Source: Polytrichum commune
Lineage: Eukaryota; Streptophyta; Polytrichopsida; Polytrichales; Polytrichaceae
Assembly (NCBI GenBank): GCA_950295325.1
Contig: OX485809.1
Span: 25,978,001-26,042,000 of the forward strand
Length of the DNA: 64,000 bases
Direction of reading: 5' to 3'
Under the pieces are notes generated by a model. That model saw only the letters and a list, made by a program, of their open reading frames with translations, was not told the DNA's origin and ran no database searches. Below are positions 21,117 to 33,596 of the stretch, piece by piece (position 1 is the first letter of the stretch; each line of letters starts with the position of its first letter). The position numbers and the translations under genes are program-made.

Positions 21117-21621
21117 CTCTAGTCTCAAATTAATATATGGATCAAACAACATGAAGATGCCTGAAACTATATTGTCAACAATCTCAAATATATTAAATGT
21201 TCTAATATCCCACACCTATGATGTGCGGACATAAGCACATATGGTAGAGCACTCAACACCAATTTCATCAACAAAAACACATTGGGTAGAGCACTCCAAA
21301 CAAGTTTCACCCAAAAATATATATATAATGATTTCTATTATTAGCATGCTCCATAGAATATAGACATTGCAACATACAAAGTGCATGTAATAAATGCATA
21401 TTTTTTCAATGGACAATTTAGTCCCAAACTTAATAAAAAAATGAACTTCACATTTGTATTGAAATATAGTAAATGGATATTCATCCAACTCCAAAACAAT
21501 ATAGTATTCGTAAGTTCTACCCAAACTCTGCCCTAATTTTGAAGAGCACACATATGAGTAATATATGTTCGTAGAATTACTGTTTACACTATAATCATGC
21601 TAACACAATCCTACCAACTTC

Positions 21622-24600
21622 TCATTCAACGTGGGTTGCTTCTTCTGCGATCCGAGCAAGGTTGTCTTTTGCAAAAGTTATGTACTTTTGAGGGATGGAC
21701 ACTGATCCACTATGATTTTTCCGTGGTTTCCATGCTATGAATATGGAATCTGTATCTACCCAAGATGGACCGTGCTCAGAATCCACCTTCCACCGAAAGT
21801 TAGGGTTTGTATCCCAGCCTGTATAATGCCGAATCACATCTTCATTCCTTCCGTCGGTCGGTAGTACTCCACTTGTATTTGTCGAAAATGAGGGCTGGAA
21901 GTTACAAAATTGGGATTGGACAAAGCTCTTGCCACCCACACTGGCTTCGCATATGTCTCGTCTCCAGGACGCAAAATGAGCATATATCCTTCATGACAAT
22001 CCACTGCAATGCGGAAAGATGGTGGCGGACGACTACTAGCAGGCCCCACGTAATGGTCGTCCACATCAAACTCCTCTCGAACCTCTCCATTTCCCAAAAG
22101 ACTAGCCTCTGAAGCTTGTACATCGACTCGTGTTTGTGGCCAAAATCCATGCCTCAAAATATGAGGGCTATCTTGGTGGAGGTCTACCAAGGCGGCACGA
22201 ACACGTGTCCAATAATGTATCCAACTCCCATAACGATGCCAACATGATCCGCCAACATCCGCTATCTTCAAACTCTCCCAATATTGTATGAAGCCTGATA
22301 TACCTTTCAAAATATCCTCCAAATTCTTCATGGCTATTGGCTTACAAGGGCTAGGCTCCCCATCCGGTAACATGGTCTTCCCATCCGCATCCACGCGCCA
22401 CACAAGAAGACCCTCCAGCGGGCTCCAGTCTTGTGTCGTGCACAACAACTTGTATTGCATGGCCGGGACACCATCGTCACGCATGTAGAACCGGAATTGT
22501 TGTGCCTTCGTATGCCCGATCAATCAGTGAGCTCCACTTCGAATATAAGGTTCTATAAATGCCTTGAAGTCTGGCACCTCCTCAATCATATGGGGGATGA
22601 CGGGAACGTTCTCCAAATCCATGTACGACTTCATCAATAATGGGATTGTAGGAAAATCCTCCTCCCGCAACTTCATGCTCCACCGCCCAAAAGATGCATC
22701 AATATCATCGTGCGTGTGGCCTACCAATAGGAAGGACACAAAAACCTCCTTGAAAATGCCTTTCGCAACCAACAACGACCAATATGCAAATACATATCTG
22801 CTTTTATTGTCCTTGGCACAATTGTCCAATTGGACACGCAAAGTTGGAGGCAACTTCTTGGCAATCACGGGTTCATTGGGTGGCTCGGGCAACGAATGCA
22901 AGCATACATCTTTTCCATCCAACACCGCTTCATATAAAGGTGTTGAACCCGTGTTCTCAAATAACAATCCTGAAGAATAGGCTGGTGGTTTCTCTAAATC
23001 ACGTAAAAGCCTTGCAAATGATCCTATCGTGTGGTTTGAATCCGCTGGATACAAATCAAGAGCATAATAAGCAAACTTGACATCACCGTGTCCATGTGCA
23101 ATCATTCCTGCAATGCCAACCCAACGTGATTAGCATCTATGTATGAATAAACCATTATGAAGGAATCCATGTTCTCCAGTACATCACGGAATAAAAAACC
23201 ACAACATTTAGGGTATGTCATGACATTGTTTCGAAGTTCACCTGTAACCGATACAGGCAACTTAAAAAACCCATCCGTGGCCTTGATTCGATTTGCAAAA
23301 CATGGGGAGGTTGTTTTGGCATGGTCCATTTTGTCATGGATGACCGTAAGAACCTCCAAGGGCCTGGAGATGGACAAAGCTCTATTTGTGTAGTAATCAT
23401 TACGGTGTGCCTCTTGCATGTTTACGTGCTTGAAATAGTTCAATTGATGCGCTGCATATGACTCGGTACCCATCGTGTGTGCATCCCGGAGGCGCTTCAA
23501 CTTCTCGCAATTAGAGCACCTGGCAAATTTGTCCCCTCGTCTTTTTGTAATGTATTCGCTAAAGTTTTGTTTCTTGATTGCACTTAATTTTGACAATGAA
23601 ATTGGCTCCAACCCAATCTTCTCGCCAACTGCATTAACGTCCAACAATATGTCTTTCCATTTTGTGCCTGTGGGAAGAACTTTCTCCACAACCTTTTCAC
23701 CAGTTGTGAGTGTGCGTGTTTTGTGCGGCATTGCATCAGCAAGGGGGACAATGATGGTTGCTAGAGTTGCCGTTGCTTGCCTTGTTGCTTCCCTAGGTTT
23801 CTTTAAACCCACGTTCCCATGGTGACGGGACCGGCGGCCTTCCTTGGCATAAGCAGCTTGTCTATAGAAGTCCGCCTTCGACACACCGTAAATGGTGTAC
23901 CATGCCTTACAACACACGTCTATGCTTTCAATGGTGATTACCTTGCGACCCGTCCCATTCACATGTATTGCCCTATGGACATCAAGTTTTTTTGTGGATC
24001 TTAGACGAAAATCTCCAAGCCACATTTCTTCACGGATGGCCTTCAATTTATCCCTTGGAAACAATTGGCAACAACAATGCACACAACAATCCTTTGTGGC
24101 AACTTCTCTTATGGACTCCTCCCCAAGCAGCCTTTGACGTTTACAATCAGTTGCAGATGGAGAAGGACGTGCCACAGTATCGTACTTTCTTTGACCCTTG
24201 CGTGGCCGCATGTTTGATTGCATTTCCTTTTCGAGTTGCATGTGTCGTTGCTCATGTTCATGCAAGCTAACTCCATCAGTCGTGACATTCCTCAATGGCC
24301 ACCTGCGGAGGGAGAACCTATGAGTGGGATCCACCTCAGAAGGAACGAGTGACTCCAATATGACAATCCCAACGTCCTCGGTGCCAAGCGGATTTTGATC
24401 AATGCAATCTTGTGGATGGGTGTTACGACAGATACCCTCCGCCACAACAACCCCATTGTCATTAAGAAGTAACACATCCAAATTCACCCATGAAGCTCTT
24501 GAAAGCACGGCACACTCTGGAATGGGACAGTCCGGTACGGAACGCGAAGGTATATCGAAATGCTCTTCATCTGAACTCTCATCCATAGTAGCCTCCCCGA

Positions 24601-24685
24601 CAATGTCTAGCTCTTCCTCAGATGCAGATGGCCAAGTGGCCATGTCTTCTCCAGACGAATACCCTCTTCCAGTATACCCATCCAT
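21622..24685 (-). pseudogene. Gene 1 of element II: DUF7869-type probable transposase, inactivated
   Basis: Exon 1 24685-23242 and exon 2 23107-21622, intron 23241-23108, closely similar to the intact gene at 12984-16052. All three acidic motifs (HDKMDHAKT, LDNCAKDNKSRY, GHTHDDIDASFG) are kept. Exon 2 has a TGA at 22526-22524 where the intact copy has an arginine codon (GAH*LIGHTKA), and a frameshift near 21845 after EYYRPT. The downstream frame is still homologous to the end of the intact protein. The stop lies after the third acidic motif, so a truncated product would keep the putative catalytic core but lose about a third of the C-terminal exon. An in-frame ATG at 24745 lies before the acceptor and is less likely the start. 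Confidence 0.75.
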
Positions 24686-24877
24686 TTTGCCTACACACAT
24701 GAACATGGAACCTTGTAAAGAATTGACAAAAGCTATAGGGTCCAATAGAAAAACACAGAAACCTTATCATAACACATGTTGTATGAATATTATATCGATG
24801 GGTTCCAAAAAGATGGAGCGCACAACAGTTTATTCAGGATCCGTCTATGCACATCCCCATTGTGTGCATGAGGGTGG

Positions 24878-25379
24878 GTTTGGGTCGAGCAACCCAAACC
24901 TCGTGACAGGATGGGCCTGCTAATCCAGGCCCAACCCCTGACAGGGGTGGGTTTGGGTCGCTCGCCCCAAACCTCACAATGGAGGTGTGTTTGGGTCGTG
25001 CGACCCAAACCTCATGACAGGATGGGCCTGGCAATCCAGGCCCAGCGCGTGATAGCGGTGGGTTTGGGTCGCTCGACCCAAACCTCATAATGGAGGTGGG
25101 TTTGGGTCGAGCGACCCAAACCTCGTGACAGGATGGGCCTGCTAATCCAGGCCCAACCCGTGACAGGGGTGGGTTTGGGTCGCTCGACCCAAACCTCACA
25201 ATGGAGGTGTGTTTGGGTCGAGCGACCCAAACCTCGTTACAGGATGGGCTTGCTAATCCAGGCCCAACCCGTGAGAGGGGGTGGGTTTGGGTCGAGCGAC
25301 CCAAACCTCGTGACAGGATGGGCTTGCTAATCCAGGCCCAGCCTGTGATAGGGGTGGGTTTGGGTCGAGCGACCCAAAC
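24878..25379. repeat. Nine palindromes in 111-bp higher-order units upstream of gene 1 (element II)
   Basis: Starts at 24878 (AG), 24951 (CT), 24989 (TG), 25062 (CT), 25100 (AG), 25173 (CT), 25211 (AG), 25284 (AG) and 25358 (AG). Spacing alternates 73 and 38 bp until the last units. The 73-bp spacer holds gacaggatgggcctgctaatccaggcccaac. AG and CT are one dinucleotide seen in two orientations, so neighbouring sites tend to be inverted relative to each other. Confidence 0.9.
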
Positions 25380-25559
25380 ATTCCGCAAATTCCGCCTTAA
25401 ATTGCGGTAATCTTCCATATTCAGCTACGTGGATACTAATTGGAAGAATTCAGGCCGTGCATGGCTGTTGTAATTAGCTACTCATCAACGGATGCATACA
25501 CGAACCTTGCACTCCACCACTACTTGAGAGAGCTTGCAACCATTTCAGAATGGAGAGAT

Positions 25560-25760
25560 GAGAAAAAAGGAGCAAAGTTTGGGGGGTTTGGTACTTTATA
25601 CTACCCGCCTCCGCCTTGGCCTTCCTCTTTGGATCCCTTTCCCGCCCGAACGTAAACCCTAAACCTAAGTTCAAACCTTCTGACAGAATTTCCCGCTTCT
25701 TGTTGGTAATAGAGCATCCATATTTAGCTTGCCTCTTCGTGGCGCCAACCATCAAATGAC
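25560..25760 (-). promoter_or_regulatory. Conserved core promoter with TATA box, gene 1 of element II
   Basis: The TATAAAG box (25600-25594 on minus) and flanking blocks match the promoter region of element I (11334-11475). The coding start is about 0.9 kb downstream at 24685. Confidence 0.65.
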
Positions 25761-28700
25761 CTTGGACAACTAACCTCCTAATTCCGCTATTAAATAACTA
25801 CACAAAATATGATGTGTGGATTTGATTATATGTAGTGTTGTTACCACCAGTGTCCGAAAAGTTTTTGAAGTTATTGAGGTTAATTGCCTACCTCTTTAAA
25901 AGGGCATAGGCTATTTCCCTCATGGCATAGGTTGCATCCTACAATATCAAATTTTTGTAAGTTGAAAACCTTTTGAGTTTTTAAGTTACCTGCCAATTGC
26001 CTTTAAAACTAATTTTTAGTAGGTTAAAATCCTTCATATCTTTTAATGTTGTAGGCTTTAAATTCAAAATTTGAGTACTAAGTGGTATCCTTGGCAGGAA
26101 TTGAACCTGGCTAAGCCCTTCACCACGTTTGAAGGCCAAGGATTAACCAACTCCTTTTTAAAGAGTTGATTATAAGTTATGAAAGGTTGCTAAAATTCAA
26201 ATGAGTTTAAGGGTGAAAGTCCTCACCATCTTCTGATTCAACCTCTATGCGGTGATGGGGCTTGGGCTGTGGTATTTGTAAAGATCGACGGGGAGGGAGT
26301 CAGGGCTATTATTGATATCCGCCTATGTGCCACTCAAGAGCCCCGAGTATTAGCCTAAAGATATGTACTTAGGCCAACTAATTTCCCAATTTGAAGAAGG
26401 ATTAATGGCTAAAATCCGCTCTTTTAAAAACTTTGTAGGCAAAATTTCCTACATGTTTTTTACCACATAGGTTGATATCCTATGTTTTAAAATTGTCCAT
26501 AGGCTCTTTGTCCTACACTTTCAAAATTTTATAGGCTAAGTCACAAATTTTGTAGGCTGCATTTACACTAGCCTTAGGCTCTTGGCGGACTATGGTTACC
26601 ACCCTTACATGCTCAACATTAATTTTCAATCCTATGACAGTTAGTGTTAGAAGTAAATGTGTTGCTACCTTCTACTCTCACGTATATTTCTTCTTTTCAC
26701 ATCCTTACTAACACTAAATTCAAACATGTCAATGCCACATATTACTATAGCTTATATTTAATGTTTATTACTTTCATATGGTTATTGATATATTGTGTAT
26801 TCACTTGTATTTAGTGTATCAAACACTAAATATCATACTTATTGTAGTTGTGTTTTGTACCTATAGTTTTTATTGATTTGGTTTGCCAAAAAAAATGTAA
26901 TCAACTTTATTTGTTTTAACAAATGTTTGATGAAAAATCTAAACATATATAGTTGTATCTATTCAATGCAAGTTGAGCAGAACATGTCCTTAAATACATG
27001 TTGGTGTGTTCTAGTGTCACTACACTAAATAAGATATTTAGAGATTTATACACTAAATATGAACACATCTACGACGTAACATAACATACATAACAAACAT
27101 AACATGAAATGTAACCAACGTTCATGTTCATGAATTAGACTATTGTGATATCTATATACATTTGTTTTTAGAACCACAAGCGACTTGGCCCCCTCATTTG
27201 ACCTATGCGCCATTCATTTATGGCTTCGAGTGCAACAAGACACATTTATATACCCTAAACCCTAAACCCTACACCCTACACCCTACACCCTACACCCTCG
27301 TAGTTGTTCAGGGTTGCTTCCCACGGGTAGGTCACTTAGTGCATTTTAAAAACGACGTGCGGCATAATATAGAGAGGATTGAAATCATTTGAAATAAAAA
27401 TTATAAAGGAATTCCAAATAATGAAGGGGCCATTAAATGTAGACAATCCCATTATAAGTAAGTTAGATGGACATAAAATGTGGGCCATTATTTTTTTGTA
27501 AAATTAATATAGGGGCTGAAGATAAGGTTCCTAGAAGGTATGTTTAGTATAATGTTTGCTATGGTCTCCTATGTGTTTTCTTCATAACTTTGTTTGCAAT
27601 GATATTATTGTTTGCACCCTTCTTTGTTTCCATGGTTTCCCTTAACAGGAAGTAGATTAGCTTTTATTACTTAAAAGGAATATAGAGTACAAAAAATTGC
27701 AGTGACTTGGACAATATAAGTAATGGAAGGGTGCAAACAAATGGGCCATTTTTGAAATTCAAGTAATTATAGGGAGGCTTTAATTCAACCCTTGAAGGTA
27801 AATAGCCCCAAAACAAAAAACCCTGAGCCGCACGTGGTGCACAAAAATGCCTTAGAGTGACCTACCCGTGTGGCTTCCATATAGAACACCATCTACTGTA
27901 ATTTGTGCCTCATTTCCTAATAAGATATGTTGTTTAATATATGTGGAGGGATCATCCAACAACAAAGTGATTGCTTAAATGGCTTCATATAATGTTGAAC
28001 TCCACATATTAGTATTTGATAGCTTCATATTTGTATACATGGTGCTTCTCTCATTTACTATCACTATATTCAATATTTGTAGACTTTATCTTGTCTCAAC
28101 TAAATATATGAACAACAACAACATTGTCTAATGTTTGGGTCGTCCTACCTAAACCATCTTCATATGAGTTCTTAATTGGGTTCTTCAGCAAAAACACCCG
28201 CTTCAATATATTTGTATCTCATAAATATGTAAACTTGTAAATAAGTATGTTAATGTTCCATCATGCTATAAATCAAACAACATCTTTGTTGCTTTTCGCA
28301 AACAACAATGATATTAAGTTGTCAACACTTAATATTGCATAATTCCATATTATAATGAATGACACTACATAAACTTGTATAATTAGATTTAGTTCAATGG
28401 TATGTGTTAACGGATCCATCGTAGGCTATAGCATTGTCCTTTACCAACAACCTTCATAGATAATTACAATATATAACTCGAAACCATTCATTGTGTAAAT
28501 GGTTACCATAGTTATATTATTCCATTATGTAATTGCCTACGAGGATTGCAATATAATTATTAAATACTCCTCTTAGTCTAGTATCTATCATTCTCGATTC
28601 ATGCATATGTGTAGATTACTAAAATTACAAAACCAATACAGTTTCATTATTTGATATTAGCAAATCCATCGGGGGACCATTAAATTAAAAACCTTAGGCT
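25761..28700. other. AT-rich central spacer of element II
   Basis: No gene recognised. Telomere-type CCCTAAA/CCCTACA units at about 27252-27298. A stretch beginning CACTATATTC at 28062 resembles the left 65 bp of the element itself, and 28133-28230 resembles the 3' flank of gene 2 (37715-37830), so a fragment of a related element may be nested here. A tRNA B-box-like motif occurs on minus near 26100. Confidence 0.45.
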
Positions 28701-28759
28701 ATAAAGGTTTTTTAGTATCCTCAAGGATGGTATGGGATAGGTGGCTAAAGGATACCCAC

Positions 28760-29790
28760 CTGCGAGGCCTATCGACCGTCGATGGGCCTGGGGCTCTCCA
28801 ATGGCTCAGATTGTGTATTCGTTTGGGCCATGGAGCGCCCCGTGACACGTGGCGGCCATGAGCCGAACGGACACGAAAGGCGCCGGCCCGAATGGGTCCC
28901 GCCCTTGAGTGACCTTCCCCCTTTCACTCTCCCCTCCGCACTTTCTCCTTCTCTCTCCTCCGCTCCAAGCTCCTCCTCCTTTGTACGTTCCTCATACTTT
29001 CTGGAGGCGCCGCCGCTCTTGAAAGCGCCGCCTCCTCCCTTGCATTCTCTCTCTCCTTGTCGAACTCGCATTCCCTCTCTCCTTCCCTCTTCATCATTAT
29101 CTCATTCTCTCTTTCACTCCTCCTCTTCTTTTGATCTATTTTGTTGTTCATTGAGTGCGCATTGACCGAGTTCTGAGTGTAGTATGAGTTTAGGGTTTGT
29201 TTTTGTATTAAAGTCTATACATTTTAGCCATTTCAGAACGTCTTTGTTGTTTTGGAGTGTGAGTGTTGTTTCAAAGTGGTTGTGTCAGTTCCTCCTGGTC
29301 TTAGAAACATTCATGTGTGAGTGTAGAGTGATTTCGGAATTAGAATGATTGTTCGGAAATCAGGATGCATGTGTGGCCTTCAGATAGCTTCTTTGTTCAT
29401 GTTTGTAAACACTTGTTACATTCAGAGTGAATGTTTGTGAGGGATTGTTTAATTCTGAGTGAATGTTTGTGAAAGCTTCTTCAATTCAGAGTGAATGTTT
29501 GTGAGGCGTTCTTAGTTTTCTGATATCCAATCCTTTCTAGAATCAGCTTCCAAGACTAGCTTGTTAGAACTGCTTCCAACAGCAGCTTGTTGTGTAGTTT
29601 GCAAAGCAAGGTGATTTCTTCAACTTCTTTATGTGTGTCAATTTCTTTAGAGTTTCGCAGCATCTACAATGCATAAGCATTGTATATGCTGCGTAAACAC
29701 ATTATAAAGGTCTCTGGAATCAAAAGTGTTTCGAGAGACGACCCAAACTTCAGTTTGAAACCCTAAAACACTAAACTCTGCAGCTGGTTT
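28760..29790 (+). promoter_or_regulatory. 5' leader region of gene 2 (element II)
   Basis: A GC- and CT-rich block (28780-29150) is followed by a leader with repeated gtgaatgtttgtgagg motifs (29410-29510). It contains GCATAAGCATTGTATATGCT (29669-29690), shared with element I. The 127-codon frame at 28782 is Ser/Pro/Leu low complexity and is more likely untranslated leader than protein. Confidence 0.4.
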
Positions 29791-30416
29791 GGGTAGAGCG
29801 ACCCAAACTCTCCAGCTGGTTTGGATCGTTCGACCCAAACCATAAGCATTGTTTGGGTCTAGGGTTTAGCCAAACTCCGCATCAAATGTTCATTTATAAT
29901 TAATTTAATCATCATCTTGGGTGAATATCTAACCCTATCGACCCAATCCATCTGCAGAGTTTGGGTCGCTCGACCCAATCCATCTGCAGAGTTTGGGTCG
30001 TTCGACCCAAACAGCGCATGAAATGGTAATTCATAATTTAGGTAATCATCATCTTGGGTATGATCTAAGGCCATAGCCGATCATTCCATACCGCTACAAA
30101 GTTTGGGTCGAACGACCCAAACTCTGCGTAAATTTTTACTGCTTACGAACAATACTTACACTTATAAACAACAACTCAAACACCCAAGCAATAATGAAAT
30201 GACCCACAACTAGAACACTAGCTCGTGATGATTGTTGTATCCATGAACTTAAAGATTGGTTTTCGTAGCCAAATAATATATTATTCATTAGCCATTGTAG
30301 GCACAGGTTTGGGTCGTTCGACCCAAACCTGTGAAAAGTAACCCCATATATAAATGTTACTAAACCCAGACATAAGCCTATATGATTTGAAAGAGTTTGG
30401 GTCGCCCGACCGAAAC
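29787..30416. repeat. Seven dispersed palindromes in the leader intron of gene 2 (element II)
   Basis: Copies at 29787 (AG), 29819 (TT), 29959 (CT), 29991 (TT), 30101 (AA), 30307 (TT) and 30395 (CC), some with one arm mismatch. The AG acceptor at 30439-30440 directly precedes the ATG, so all lie upstream of coding exon 1. Confidence 0.88.
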
Positions 30417-30440
30417 TAACATATGTATTTCTACTTGCAG

Positions 30441-31769
30441 ATGCCCCCCAAGAAAAGACCTGGAGAACGATGGTTCAAGCCGGCACCAGACGCGATCTGG
30501 CAGGAGCACGAAACTCCTAAAAACCAATCCTACGTAGCAAAAGAAGACCTTGTAATTGCATGGTCCTTTCTTGTAGTAAAGGCAGCTCAATTCAAAATCC
30601 TCCTTGTTTTGAAGGTTGGCACGGAGGAGCAATACACATGGGATGCTTTGACGGGATGGGAGGTGGCATCAGTTCATGCTCTAGGAGAGCACGTTGACGT
30701 CATCCTGGAAAACTCTTCTCTGGAAAATGTGCACATGTTCATGCATGAGCAAGCCGAGCCATTCGATCCGGTATACGTGAAGGAATCCTGCGCTGAGCCA
30801 GACATTGTTAAACCGGATACAATCTTCATAGATGCGATCATTTCAAACACGAAGGTTGCAACCAGGTTCACTAAACTTAAGCAGGCAATCAACGCAATAA
30901 ACAAGACCCAGCAAAGCAAGTCAAAATCTCAACAAGCTGTGAGGCGCAAGGCGACTGCTGAAGAGGGCGCAGGGTCGTCAAGACCTCAAACAGTGAGGAA
31001 GCCCCGACCGGTTCCAGCTGACTCGAGGAGAACAACACCTACGGCAACTCCTGCTGATAGTGAAACACCGACGCCATCACAAAGCCGGCAGACGACACCA
31101 TCTAAAAGGCCGAGAGAGTCAGTATCTGCCATGACAGATGAGCCTGTTTCACCGGAGCTACGTATGCCCAAGCCCGGGGAAGGAGTGGAGCCATCGGAGA
31201 TCCAGAAAATACTCAACAATTTCGACACCAAGTGTTTACATTGTTTTTTCATGGGCAGAGAATTCAAGTTTGATGTCAACATCGCACAATGCCACCTAGC
31301 GCCACCAGAGAAGTGCGTTCGGGCAAAGGAAGATGCGTATGTTGATTGGTTAATCGCCCAGATGGTGAGCGACCAGTTTAAACATGATAGGCAGACTATT
31401 GTTGTCATGCCTCAGGGACACAAAAGAATGCCTACACCGGATATGTGGCCTTCTATAGAGAAAGGCGATTTTTGGCTGATTGACAGTCAGCACAGTGTTG
31501 AAGCTTCAAAGAAACTTCAACTGATGACGGAGTGGAATGATCCTAATGGTCTAAAGGAAAAATTGAAGGTATGGAAGGCATTGGTCGTGTGGTCGGACGA
31601 CGAAACCCGGCTGAGCGATATCTCCCGCTATTTCAACATGAATAACAAGAAGCGGGCATATCAAGCTTCTTGGATTAGGAACATCATGGCATCGCGGGAT
31701 GTGTGGGAGTTCTACGGCCGGCCTCCCAAGGAAAGGGAGAATGCAAAAGACAAGAATCCAAAGTGGGAG
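30441..31769 (+). CDS. Exon 1 of gene 2 (element II): ParB/DGQHR-like domain
   Basis: 443 codons, ATG right after the acceptor CTTGCAG, ends WE|GTGAGC. Closely similar to exon 1 of element I (MPPKKRPGERWF start). The motif here is WLIDSQHSVEASKK, with Ser in place of Gly, so the DGQHS signature is altered in this copy. A Thr/Pro/Ser-rich, basic linker precedes the domain. Reading past the donor runs into translated palindrome repeats (FGSLNPN and similar), which supports the splice position. Confidence 0.6.
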
Positions 31770-31792
31770 GTGAGCATTGTTTCTCAAACAGA

Positions 31793-31934
31793 GTTTGGGT
31801 CGCTCAACCCAAACTTTGGGTTTCTTCATACAGTTTGGGTCGCTCGACCCAAACTTTGCGTTTCTTCATACAGTTTGGGTCGCTCGACCCAAACCTTGTG
31901 TTTCTTCATACAGTTTGGGTCGCTCGACCCAAAC
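31793..31934. repeat. Four 40-bp tandem palindromes in intron 1 (element II)
   Basis: Starts at 31793, 31833, 31873 and 31913, all centre CT, spacer tttgngtttcttcatacag. Wholly inside the intron 31770-32042. Confidence 0.92.
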
Positions 31935-32042
31935 CTTGTGTTTTAGTTTGTGTTTGTCTACGCAGTTTGTTGTTCATCATTTTTCTTCTTTGTTTGGAAA
32001 CAACATATTAAGAATTAACACGCATTCTATGCTCTTGTGCAG

Positions 32043-33374
32043 CTTTTCAAATACCAAATGATAAACAAGTTCTCCTCAATTGACAATTCAAGTCACAAGC
32101 AAAAGAAGTACAATGAGCTAAGAGGAGAGATCTAGTTGATTACATCATCCGACATGGTTTGGCAGAAGTAGAAGACAGTGTTTGAGAAACACGAGACAGG
32201 GGATCTCATGGATCCTGACACATGCAACCTCTTCAACTCGTCCTCTCGATTCAAGGCGATGAAGCCTCTCATGAGAGAATTCTTTAGAAGTCTGCAGGGT
32301 CTTTCGGAGGCGGAAATGGGGAAGGCGGCAACGCACATCTTGCACAACAACCCGACCCCTAAGAGATTTTGGGTGTACCCCAAAATAGTCTTCACCAAGC
32401 CGAAATCCTTTGTTCCTTCATGCTACACAATGAAGGAATGGGCGGAGAATAGGAAGAAGAAAACAACGATCGTCCAGGAGCTGTAGAAGCTAATCCCGGA
32501 AAAGAACATTTTTGTCGATGACGAGGTGAACGAGGTGAACTGGAGAGCGTTCAAGGCTGAATACAACTTCACCAGTGCATCCATGGCAGCTCTGATCAGG
32601 GAGGCAGGAGAAAACTTCCTAAAGTCAAAACTGGTGAAGGGTGGGAAGAACCTGGCTCTTCCAGAACACTCGACGCGTGCCTTCTCGAACTTTATAAAGG
32701 AGAAGAAGATTGTAAGTTTTGAGGGGGATGCGCATTTCAACCTTGTCGCTTTTGACCCTATTAAAATCCAGGGATGGCCCGGCCTTGATTCCAGGAAAGA
32801 AATACGAGTAAGAGCAGCGGACCGGTTCCCCTTTGGTATAATAGACTTCCGGAGCATTCCTGGGAGTACGTTTGAGGGCACAATGGGTACACCCTTCTAC
32901 GAGCCCTTCATGTCGAAGTTCGTGGAGTATGCAAGCCCTAAGCTTAGGGAGGTCGATATGTGGCTGTGGATAGTAGAGGATAGGAGAGCAGAGCAGGTGT
33001 ATGAAATTGTGAGGAAATTGCAGCCTGAGTATGCGGTGTCTAAGTCTCACTACATTGCTGCACCGGCGGAGGGGGTGTACACGACACTAAAGGACAAGAA
33101 AACCAAAGTCATGAATTTGTTGTGCTTGTACTTTGTGTTCAAAGCAACCTTGCTGAAGGTGGAGAACCACCCCATAACCCAGATGCAGAAACTATTCCAA
33201 GTTCCAGAAGGCCTGGGCGCAAGTAAGTCCCTCTACGACGAGGCAAAATATGCCATATACCATTCGGACGAGTTGCGGATGGAATTCTATCTCCGAATAA
33301 TGAGGGCCTTGACGAGAAGAGGGGACTGTATATTCAACGTCTTCGGCGGCACCAAGCCCGTCTTCGCTGGCATG
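32043..33374 (+). pseudogene. Exon 2 of gene 2 (element II): methyltransferase-like domain with three TAG stops
   Basis: 444 codon positions, same length as in element I. TAG codons near 32133, near 32168 and at 32484 interrupt the frame; downstream the frame 32526-33374 stays open to the donor. The end RRGDCIFNVFGGTKPVFAGM keeps the SAM-motif-like GD...F.GG pattern. The catalytic-motif position reads YEPFMSKF here and YDPFLSKF in element I, so the acidic residue is not strictly kept. The length without indels suggests the stops are recent. Confidence 0.55.
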
Positions 33375-33403
33375 GTAAGCTCATTACCATAATTGTTTTC
33401 ATA

Positions 33404-33497
33404 GTTTGGGTCGAGCGACCCAAACTAACACCGATGCTAGTTTGGGTCGCTCGACCCAAACTAACACTGATGCTAGTTTGGGTCGCTCGACCCAAAC
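33404..33497. repeat. Three 36-bp tandem palindromes in intron 2 (element II)
   Basis: Starts at 33404 (AG), 33440 (CT) and 33476 (CT), inside the intron 33375-33596. The period is the same as in intron 2 of element I (36 bp), but the centres differ (AT there). Confidence 0.92.
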
Positions 33498-33596
33498 TAT
33501 AACCTTTGCAATTGATATTAGGTCTTGTATGTACTTCCCCTTTTCGGTGGAATCACATGTTATGCCATATAATAACATCTGGTGGGATTTCTGCAG

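Noticed and set aside
26085-26170. tRNA-like sequence on minus (B-box GGTTCAATTCC near 26100)
   Set aside because: I could not fold acceptor, D and anticodon arms into a tRNA. It may be a decayed tRNA-derived repeat, but is not supported as a gene.
28782-29165. 127-codon Ser/Pro/Leu-rich frame as a coding first exon
   Set aside because: Low-complexity CT-rich sequence in the leader position, without a counterpart frame in element I; treated as untranslated leader.
32043-33374. Stop-codon reassignment (TAG read as an amino acid)
   Set aside because: The three TAG codons replace three different residues, and neighbouring intact genes show no internal TAG.
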